Positions 7,434 to 12,595 of a stretch of DNA of 15,209 nt are shown here, one piece after another. The notes beneath the pieces are model-generated. The model saw nothing but the letters and a program-made list of their open reading frames with translations, did not search any database and had not been told where the DNA came from. Numbering within the stretch: position 1 is the first letter of the stretch; the number at the start of each line of letters is the position of its first letter. The position numbers and the translations under genes were made by a program. Origin of the DNA: DATKZB01 sp035528235 (GTDB taxonomy: Bacteria; Planctomycetota; Phycisphaerae; FEN-1346); contig DATKZB010000100.1 of NCBI GenBank assembly GCA_035528235.1, forward strand, positions 1 to 15,209, written 5' to 3'.

Positions 7434-8657
7434 TCAGAATCGGTCCAGAAGGCCCAGCATCGGGTGCTCGTTGGGGAACAGGACCTCGGCCAGCCGCGCG
7501 GCATCGCCGGTGGTCCTCATGCGTGCGGCCGCAATGGTCTCGGCCGGGTCATCGGTGCCCATGACGAGTTGGGCGACGGCATCGCCGCCGCGGATGGCGT
7601 GTCGCGATTGCCGGCCCGCGGTCACACTCACCCGCGTCCGCTCGATGGCCAGCGTGACGGCGTCGCGCGAGTCGGCCACGAGCAGGCGGCCGCGCCAGTC
7701 GGCCAGGGGCGACGCCCGCATCCGCCGCTCGAGTTCGCCGCGCATCTTCGTCAGGGCCGAGCCGAGGTGGATGGTCGCCACCATCTCGCCGCCCGAGCGG
7801 CGGTGCCAGGTCTCGACGCGGCAGTTGCCGCGGCAGATGCGCCGGATGAGCGGGCTCTGGCGGTGGAACGTATCAAACCGCACCTCCTGGCACCCGCGCT
7901 GCCGCGCCAGCACTGCCAGGACGCGAAGCACCTGCTCGGCGTTGCCGCACGCCTCGCCGCACATCAGGCGGCCTTCGCGGACCTCGAAGACCACGTACCC
8001 GGCCAGCCGGCGGCGGCCGTCGCGCCACAGGCGGCCTTCCATCGGGTGGGGCCACGTCAGGTGGGTGAACGTCGGCCGGACGGCCGTGCCCGTCAGGCCA
8101 GCGCTCGCGCGGTTGTAGAGGCGGGCGGTGTCGGCGCGCGGCAACGGATTGAACTTTCGCGGGCGGACCGTGGGGCGCTCGCCCGGAAGGTCCGCCACGG
8201 CCACCGTGTAGGCCGATGGTGAAAAGGCGCGGATGTAGCCGAAGCGGTGGTAGAAATCGGAGATGCCGAACAGCAGCGACAGGTCGTACCCGCACTCGCG
8301 CATGGCGGCGACGGCGGCCCGGGCCGTCCGGGCCATCAGGCCGCGCTTACGGAAGTCGGCGTCGGTGGCGACCGCGCCGATGCCGCCCACCCGCACGCGG
8401 GCCGTCCCGATGCGCATCGTCATGCCCCACACGCCGAAGTGCGTGACCGGCCGCCCGCCCACCAGGCCGATGCGCGACGCCTGCCAGTCGTAATGGCTGT
8501 TCAGGATGTAGCCTTTGCGGCAGATGTTGCGGAAAGTGTAGTACCCGTTTCCCGAGAAGACCTTGGCCACCAGGTCGCACAGGGCCTCGGCGTGCTTGCG
8601 GCGGTCGGGCGGGACAATCGTCAGGTCAGGCGCGGCGGTTGAGGCAGCTGCCGGCAT
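7434..8657 (-). CDS. Eis-like GNAT N-acetyltransferase
   Basis: The 407-residue protein has the architecture of Eis-family acetyltransferases (COG4552-like): tandem GNAT folds followed by an SCP2-like C-terminal domain. The acetyl-CoA loop is VGGIGAVATDADFRKRGLM (residues 90-108), containing the R-K-R-G pyrophosphate-binding turn. FYHRFGY (135-141) aligns with the segment of mycobacterial Eis that carries the catalytic Tyr, making Tyr136 the likely general acid. The protein ends in Phe (LLDRF), and in Eis the carboxylate of a terminal Phe is the general base, so the chemistry looks preserved. Eis acetylates amines of aminoglycosides and of protein or peptide lysines; the substrate here is unknown. 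ATG 8657 has AGGAGT 7 nt upstream. The gene lies 15 bp after the amidotransferase stop and 8 bp before comEC. An antibiotic-resistance role is possible but not shown. Confidence 0.88.
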   Translation of the reverse strand: MPAAASTAAPDLTIVPPDRRKHAEALCDLVAKVFSGNGYYTFRNICRKGYILNSHYDWQASRIGLVGGRPVTHFGVWGMTMRIGTARVRVGGIGAVATDADFRKRGLMARTARAAVAAMRECGYDLSLLFGISDFYHRFGYIRAFSPSAYTVAVADLPGERPTVRPRKFNPLPRADTARLYNRASAGLTGTAVRPTFTHLTWPHPMEGRLWRDGRRRLAGYVVFEVREGRLMCGEACGNAEQVLRVLAVLARQRGCQEVRFDTFHRQSPLIRRICRGNCRVETWHRRSGGEMVATIHLGSALTKMRGELERRMRASPLADWRGRLLVADSRDAVTLAIERTRVSVTAGRQSRHAIRGGDAVAQLVMGTDDPAETIAAARMRTTGDAARLAEVLFPNEHPMLGLLDRF

Positions 8658-8672
8658 ACGCGGGACTCCTTC

Positions 8673-9392
8673 TCAGGCGGTCCTCTTCTCGGCGGCCGCC
8701 TGGCACAGGGCCTCGAAGAGGGCCAGGTGTGGCGGCCGGTCGATGATATCCTCCGGGTGCCACTGGACGCCCAGGAAAAACCGGCCCCGCGTCGGATCCT
8801 CGATGGCCTCGACGCCGCCGTCCGGGCTCCGCGCCACCACGCGCATGGCCCGCCCCTGGTGCCGCACGGCCTGGTGATGCGCGCTGTTGACCTCGACGCG
8901 GCCGGCCCCAACGACCCGCGCGAGCAGCGATTCGGCCTCGACGGTCACCGCGTGCACCATCCGCGGCTCGCCGCGGCCACTGTGGTGGGCCAGGTTGTCG
9001 GGCTCGTCGGGCAGGTGTTGAATCAGCGATCCGCCGCGCGAGACGGCCATCTCCTGACACCCCAGGCAGATGCCCAGGACCGGCAGTCGATGGGCGTCGG
9101 CCACGGCGATCCACGCCAGGTCGGCCTCCTGGCGGCGGGGGTCCATGACGACGGCCTTCGGATGGTTCGTTTCGCCCCAGGCCTGGGCGTCGAGGTCCGG
9201 GCCGCCGGCCAGGAGGAGCGCGTCGGCCACGCCGAGAAGATCCTTGGCCCAGGCGGCATCATGCGGAGGCGCCAGGATGACGGGCGTGCCGCCGGCGGCC
9301 GCCACGGCGTCGGCGTAGGTGATGGGCAGGTGGATACGGCGGCCGCCCTCGACCTCGCCCAGGCTGGCGGTGATGGCAATCCGTGGTTTCAT
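8673..9392 (-). CDS. Class I glutamine amidotransferase-like hydrolase (peptidase C26, PuuD-like)
   Basis: This 239-residue protein belongs to the family of gamma-glutamyl-gamma-aminobutyrate hydrolase (PuuD) and related C26 enzymes, which cut gamma-glutamyl amide bonds. The nucleophile elbow GICLGCQ (residues 107-113) supplies Cys109, and WHPED (211-215) supplies His212 and Glu214, completing the triad. LLLAGGPDLD (59-68) is the usual oxyanion-region loop and NSAHHQAV (169-176) a substrate-side motif. The true substrate is not readable; gamma-glutamyl-polyamine, gamma-glutamyl-amino-acid or a cell-wall peptide are options. ATG 9392 overlaps the upstream amidohydrolase stop as ATGA, and GAGGTG lies at 9402 to 9397. 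A much longer upstream extension in the same frame is antisense-like noise inside the amidohydrolase. The expected cytosolic location fits the absence of a signal peptide. Confidence 0.92.
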   Translation of the reverse strand: MKPRIAITASLGEVEGGRRIHLPITYADAVAAAGGTPVILAPPHDAAWAKDLLGVADALLLAGGPDLDAQAWGETNHPKAVVMDPRRQEADLAWIAVADAHRLPVLGICLGCQEMAVSRGGSLIQHLPDEPDNLAHHSGRGEPRMVHAVTVEAESLLARVVGAGRVEVNSAHHQAVRHQGRAMRVVARSPDGGVEAIEDPTRGRFFLGVQWHPEDIIDRPPHLALFEALCQAAAEKRTA

Positions 9393-10987
9393 GAAACACC
9401 TCGTCGCAGGACCCGGCCCGGCAGGGCGCCCGTGTGGTTGCCATCGGCCACGACCGCCGCACCGTTGACGAAGACGTGCCGGATGCCGTCGGGCGGCACC
9501 GTGGGTCGCTCGTACGTGGCACGGTCGCGAACGGCCTCGCGGTCGAACACGACCAGGTCGGCCCAGGCGCCTTCGGCCAGGCGGCCGCGGTCGGTCAGGC
9601 CCACGACGTCGGCCGGCAGGCTGGTCAGGCGCCGAATGCCTTCCTGCCAGCCCATAAGGCCGGCGTCGCGGACGTACGTGCCCAGGAACCTGGCGGGCGT
9701 GCCGTACGCCCGGGGATGAGCCAAGCCGCGCGGGCCCTGCCCCGGCGTCTCGCCGGGCAGATGGCGCAGGCCCGAGTCGGACCCGATGGCCACGTACGGC
9801 TCGGTCAGGATGGTTCGCAGGTTCTCCTCGCTCATCGAAAAGTACGTCGCGCTCACCTGCGTCCGGTGCTGGACGAGCAGGTCGAAGGCCACGTCGAGAG
9901 GGTCGCGGCCGGCGGCGTCGGCCAACTGCTGGAGCGTCTGGCCGACGGCGCCCTGGTCGGCGTCGGGGCTGACCGACGCCACGAGGATCCGCGCGAAGTA
10001 GTCGGGCTCCGGGTGGCGGTGGCGGATGTCGTCGGCCAGGCGGCGGCGGGTGGCGGGATCGGCCAGGCGGGCCAGTTCGTCGTCGCGGCCGCCCTCCACC
10101 GCCCAATTGGGCAGCAGCAGCGAGTCGAGGTCGGTCATGCTGGCCAGGTACGGGTACCGATCGGCCGTGACGGCAAGGCCCTGCGCGCGGGCGTCGCGGA
10201 GGCGGCCGATGGCCTGGGGCACCTTGGCCCAGTTGGCGGCGCCGGACGCCTTCAGGTGACTGAGTTGGCCTCGCGCGCCCGAACGGGCCACCACCGCCAG
10301 GAACTCGTCGATAGCCTCGAGCAGGCCGTCGCCTTCGCTGCGGATGTGGCTGGTGTAGTATCCGCCCGCCTCGGCGGCGCAGCGGGCGAGGTCGGCCAGT
10401 TCGTCGACGTCGGCGTAGCAGCCCGGTGGGTAGATGAGGCCCGAGGAGAGGCCGAAGGCCCCCGCCTCCAGGGCCTCGACCAGCAGGCCGCGCATCCGGC
10501 GTCGGTCCTCGCGCGACGACGGCCGGTCGGCGTACCCGATGACGGCGGCCCGCAGGGCCCCGTGCCCCGCCACCATCGCCCGGTTGACGCTGCACGGCGA
10601 CGCCTCGGCCCGGTCGAAGTAATCGGCGGCCGATTGCCAGTCGATCGCGAGGCCGTGCGGGGCCCAATCGGCCTGGCGCCGGTCGCGGAACTCGCCCACC
10701 AGCGGAAACGGGCTTACGCCGCAGTTGCCCGAGACGTCGGTCGTGACGCCCGCCAGCACCTTGCTCTCGGCCCGCGGGTACACCAGTGCCGCGAACTCGC
10801 TGTGGCAGTGGATGTCGATGAAGCCGGGCGCCAGCACGAGGCCGGTGGCGTCGAGATCGTTGGCGGCGGGCGCGAGGTGCGGGGCGATGCGTTCGATGCG
10901 ACCGCCGACGAGGCGGACGTCGGCCGGCGCCAGGTCGTGGCGGTCGTCGAGCAGCGCGGCGTTGCGTATGGTCCAGGTGTCAGGCAT
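9389..10987 (-). CDS. N-acyl-D-amino-acid deacylase (D-aminoacylase) family amidohydrolase
   Basis: The 532-residue protein is a metal-dependent amidohydrolase of the D-aminoacylase group, which releases D-amino acids from N-acyl derivatives. GFIDIHCHSEF (residues 55-65) gives His60 and His62. SGNCGVSPF (86-94) gives Cys89, the Cys metal ligand typical of this group. YTSHIRSEGD (211-220) gives His214, QLSHLKASG (241-249) gives His244, and IGSDSG (401-406) gives the catalytic Asp404. The N-terminal small beta-sandwich (1-55) is completed by the C-terminal AEGAWADLVVFD segment (471-482). D-hydantoinase-type or other N-acyl substrates are alternatives. ATG 10987 begins the family-like MPDTWTIRNA; an in-frame extension to 11080 has no such character. 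The Shine-Dalgarno is weak (GTGGA). It is the first gene of the four-gene run and lies 108 bp after the last STAS gene. Confidence 0.9.
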   Translation of the reverse strand: MPDTWTIRNAALLDDRHDLAPADVRLVGGRIERIAPHLAPAANDLDATGLVLAPGFIDIHCHSEFAALVYPRAESKVLAGVTTDVSGNCGVSPFPLVGEFRDRRQADWAPHGLAIDWQSAADYFDRAEASPCSVNRAMVAGHGALRAAVIGYADRPSSREDRRRMRGLLVEALEAGAFGLSSGLIYPPGCYADVDELADLARCAAEAGGYYTSHIRSEGDGLLEAIDEFLAVVARSGARGQLSHLKASGAANWAKVPQAIGRLRDARAQGLAVTADRYPYLASMTDLDSLLLPNWAVEGGRDDELARLADPATRRRLADDIRHRHPEPDYFARILVASVSPDADQGAVGQTLQQLADAAGRDPLDVAFDLLVQHRTQVSATYFSMSEENLRTILTEPYVAIGSDSGLRHLPGETPGQGPRGLAHPRAYGTPARFLGTYVRDAGLMGWQEGIRRLTSLPADVVGLTDRGRLAEGAWADLVVFDREAVRDRATYERPTVPPDGIRHVFVNGAAVVADGNHTGALPGRVLRRGVS

Positions 10988-11095
10988 AGGCCGGTATCCA
11001 CGGTCGCGGGAAACGACCGCCCGGAAGACCCAGAAACTGCCGGTGCGGCAGGCGGCGCTCGAGTCCCCCCCACGCGTCACCGGCGTCCGGTCGAG
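10988..11095 (-). other. Spacer with two small hairpins, possible terminator of the STAS genes
   Basis: On the minus strand CTGCCG-CAC-CGGCAG (11051 to 11037) is followed by TTTCT, a short terminator-like arrangement 45 nt past the last STAS stop. A second stem, CGGTCG/CGACCG around a 7-nt loop (11019 to 11001), lies just before the amidohydrolase. No convincing promoter was found for the downstream genes. The segment next to the ATG (about 11004 to 10985) resembles part of a dispersed palindromic repeat; see findings. Confidence 0.3.
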
Positions 11096-11461
11096 TCATT
11101 GGTGCTTGCGGAACGCCTCGAGCGCGGCCTTGGTATCGTCGTAGATGTCGAAGACGCGGTCGAGTTTGGTAATGCGGAAGACTTCCTTGTTCTCGTCGTT
11201 GATGCCGACGAGTTTCATCTCGCGGTCTTTCTGGGCGAAGTTGCGCTGGAGGCCGATGAGCATGCCCAGGGCGCTCGACGAGAGGTACTCGACCCGCGAG
11301 AAATCGAAGACGAACTTCGTCTCGTGGGCATGTTCGCCCAGTTCTTTCAGCGCATCGCCAATCCGATCGACCACGTCGGCATCCAGGATGCCGTGGGGCT
11401 TGAAGACGACGACCATCGCCGGGTCGATGCTGCACGTGGTGTAGAGTTCGCTTCGGGGCAC
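11096..11461 (-). CDS. STAS-domain protein (anti-anti-sigma factor-like), copy 3 of 3
   Basis: This is a single STAS domain like SpoIIAA/RsbV, the module that a partner-switching kinase phosphorylates. YLSSSALGMLIGLQR (residues 59-73) is the phospho-acceptor loop; Ser63 aligns with SpoIIAA Ser58, but the usual Asp two residues before it is Ser61. The start is taken as GTG 11461, which has the strong ribosome-binding site GGAGGT (11476 to 11471) 9 nt upstream and gives 121 residues, exactly the length of copy 1. Without any gap the two share about 65 of 121 residues by hand count, so they are recent-looking paralogs. An in-frame ATG at 11488 would put that ribosome-binding site inside the gene. 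It lies 50 bp after copy 2, so it is probably cotranscribed. No anti-sigma kinase, PP2C phosphatase or sigma factor is encoded in the window. Confidence 0.88.
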   Translation of the reverse strand: MPRSELYTTCSIDPAMVVVFKPHGILDADVVDRIGDALKELGEHAHETKFVFDFSRVEYLSSSALGMLIGLQRNFAQKDREMKLVGINDENKEVFRITKLDRVFDIYDDTKAALEAFRKHQ

Positions 11462-11511
11462 GGCGGCGTTACCTCCATTTCCCGGCATGTGGCGCTGAGG
11501 CCGGCATCCCG

Positions 11512-11898
11512 TCAGGGGCCGGCGGCGGGCCCACAGCCGATGTCGCGCACGGCCTCGTCGGCCGTCGTGTAAATCGGGATGACCTGGGCCAGCCGCGTGC
11601 ACTCCAGGACGTGGGCCACGTCGCCCGTTGCCCCGGCCATGACGAGCCGCCGGCCGCGCTCGGCCAGTTGGGCCCGAAGGTGGATGATGAGTCCCAGCGC
11701 GCCGCTCGTCATAAACCGTACCCGCGCCAGGTCCAGCACGAAACCCACGGCGTCGGACGCGTCGAAGGCCTGGCGGATCTCGCGGCCGAGTTGCTCGATC
11801 GTGTCGGCCTGGATGACCTCGGCCCGGCGGACCGCAAGGACCTCGACGGGCCCGCGCGGCTGGCGCTCGAGCAGGACGTCGGGTGCCGCGTCGCGCAT
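11512..11898 (-). CDS. Divergent STAS-domain protein, copy 2 of 3
   Basis: The 128-residue protein is one STAS domain: a strand near VEVLAVRRAEVIQAD (residues 18-32), then FVLDLARVRFMTSGALGLIIHL (53-74, the acceptor loop), then RLVMAGATGDVAHVL (84-98) and a last helix. Relative to its neighbours the loop reads F-M-T-S-G-A-L-G, so the phospho-acceptor position is Gly66. Thr64 or Ser65 could be used instead, or the protein may act constitutively. It is clearly less similar to copies 1 and 3 than they are to each other. ATG 11898 has a strong GAGGAGG (11910 to 11904) 5 nt upstream. It ends with a short Gly/Pro-rich tail, CGPAAGP. Its place between the two similar copies suggests a distinct partner rather than simple tandem duplication. 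Confidence 0.85.
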   Translation of the reverse strand: MRDAAPDVLLERQPRGPVEVLAVRRAEVIQADTIEQLGREIRQAFDASDAVGFVLDLARVRFMTSGALGLIIHLRAQLAERGRRLVMAGATGDVAHVLECTRLAQVIPIYTTADEAVRDIGCGPAAGP

Positions 11899-11972
11899 GT
11901 CGGCCTCCTCCGCGGGAAGCGATCCCCGACACCGCCCGGCTGCGGCGAGACGGGCACTTCGCGGGGGCCCCG

Positions 11973-12338
11973 CTACAGGTTCTTCCGGAAGGCCTCCAGC
12001 GCGGCGGCGCCGTCGCGGTAGATGTCGAAGACAGTATCGAGCCGGGTGATGCGGAAGACCTCCATGATGTCGTCGTGGATGCCGGCCAGTTTGACGATGG
12101 CCTTCCGCTGGGCGACCCGCCGCTGAAGACCGATGAGCATGCCCAGGGCGCTCGACGACAGGTACGTGACCCGGGCGAAATTGAAGATGAACTTCCCCGC
12201 CTCCGACGTCCCGATGAGTTCCTTGAGGGTCGTCGACATGCTCTCGATCGTCATGGCGTCGAGAATGTGGCTCTGCTGAAACGTGACCAGCGTCACGTCG
12301 TCCGCCTCCTGAACCGTGTACAGTTTGTCAGTGGCCAT
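11973..12338 (-). CDS. STAS-domain protein (anti-anti-sigma factor-like), copy 1 of 3
   Basis: The 121-residue protein is one STAS domain with the acceptor loop YLSSSALGMLIGLQR (residues 59-73); Ser63 is the predicted phosphorylation site. EVFRITRLDTVFDIY (93-107) and the final helix AALEAFRK (112-119) are nearly the same in copy 3. It is the first gene of the STAS run, 57 nt after the predicted transcription start of a near-consensus promoter. Translation from ATG 12338 has AGGA close by (3 nt spacing) and AGGGAG 11 nt upstream. The stop is TAG, unlike its TGA-ending neighbours. By analogy such proteins bind and sequester an anti-sigma kinase when unphosphorylated; here the partner is unknown. 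Confidence 0.9.
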   Translation of the reverse strand: MATDKLYTVQEADDVTLVTFQQSHILDAMTIESMSTTLKELIGTSEAGKFIFNFARVTYLSSSALGMLIGLQRRVAQRKAIVKLAGIHDDIMEVFRITRLDTVFDIYRDGAAALEAFRKNL

Positions 12339-12401
12339 GGTTCCTTGGTCTCCCTGCTGGACGGGTGCTCCGCGTCCGAGTCGTTCCGGTTACCACGTCT
12401 T

Positions 12402-12430
12402 ATTGTGTCAGGCGGCACGCGGGGTGTCAA
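12402..12430 (-). promoter_or_regulatory. Near-consensus sigma-70 promoter for the STAS genes
   Basis: On the minus strand, TTGACA (12430 to 12425) is a perfect -35 and CACAAT (12407 to 12402) matches the -10 consensus at 4 of 6 bases. The spacer is exactly 17 bp. Transcription would start near 12395, giving a leader of about 57 nt before the first STAS gene. It is the only promoter in the window with a full -35 match. Confidence 0.7.
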
Positions 12431-12450
12431 CACAAAGCCTCGGCGGCCTT

Positions 12451-12571
12451 CCGCTCCCTTACGGTCGCGGCTCGGATACGGCTGTCGCGGGCCAAACACG
12501 ATGGTCGCGGCTCGGATACGGCTATGGCGGCGGGGTTGTGCCTTATCCGAGCCGCGACCGTAAGGGAGCGG
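12451..12571. repeat. Palindromic repeat cluster: 28-bp inverted repeat with a third internal copy
   Basis: The arms 12451-12478 and 12544-12571 are perfect reverse complements over 28 bp, separated by 65 bp. The core GGTCGCGGCTCGGATA occurs in the left arm (12463-12478), again in direct orientation at 12503-12518, and inverted in the right arm (12544-12559). The two direct copies match over 21 bp (12463-12483 and 12503-12523). The cluster lies 24 bp past the mutS stop and 20 bp before the STAS promoter -35. It looks like a REP/BIME-type dispersed element. The long stem could also end or stabilise mutS mRNA. Short frames across it are translations of the repeat, not genes. Confidence 0.85.
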
Positions 12572-12595
12572 CACACCCGCCCCGTCGCCCGCATC

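Noticed and set aside
5851..8118. 755-codon plus-strand frame antisense to comEC and the acetyltransferase
   Set aside because: His/Arg/Gln-rich translation, no domain, entirely opposite two well-supported genes.
7434..8657. Reading the acetyltransferase as a dedicated antibiotic-resistance gene
   Set aside because: Eis-family members have broad substrates and the context is an amino-acid-modifying cluster, so resistance is not supported by sequence alone.
9393..10667. N-terminal extension of the C26 hydrolase frame
   Set aside because: Low-complexity Arg/Pro sequence overlapping the amidohydrolase; the family starts at ATG 9392 with its own ribosome-binding site.
11462..11488. ATG 11488 as the start of the last STAS gene
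   Set aside because: It would place a strong GGAGGT inside the gene and add nine residues absent from the 121-residue paralog; GTG 11461 fits better.
9434..11572. 712-codon plus-strand frame antisense to the amidohydrolase and STAS genes
   Set aside because: Shadow of high GC; it runs across several gene boundaries, which a real gene would be unlikely to do.
12463..12523. Possible CRISPR array
   Set aside because: Only two direct copies with a 19-bp gap and one inverted copy; no array periodicity and no cas genes.
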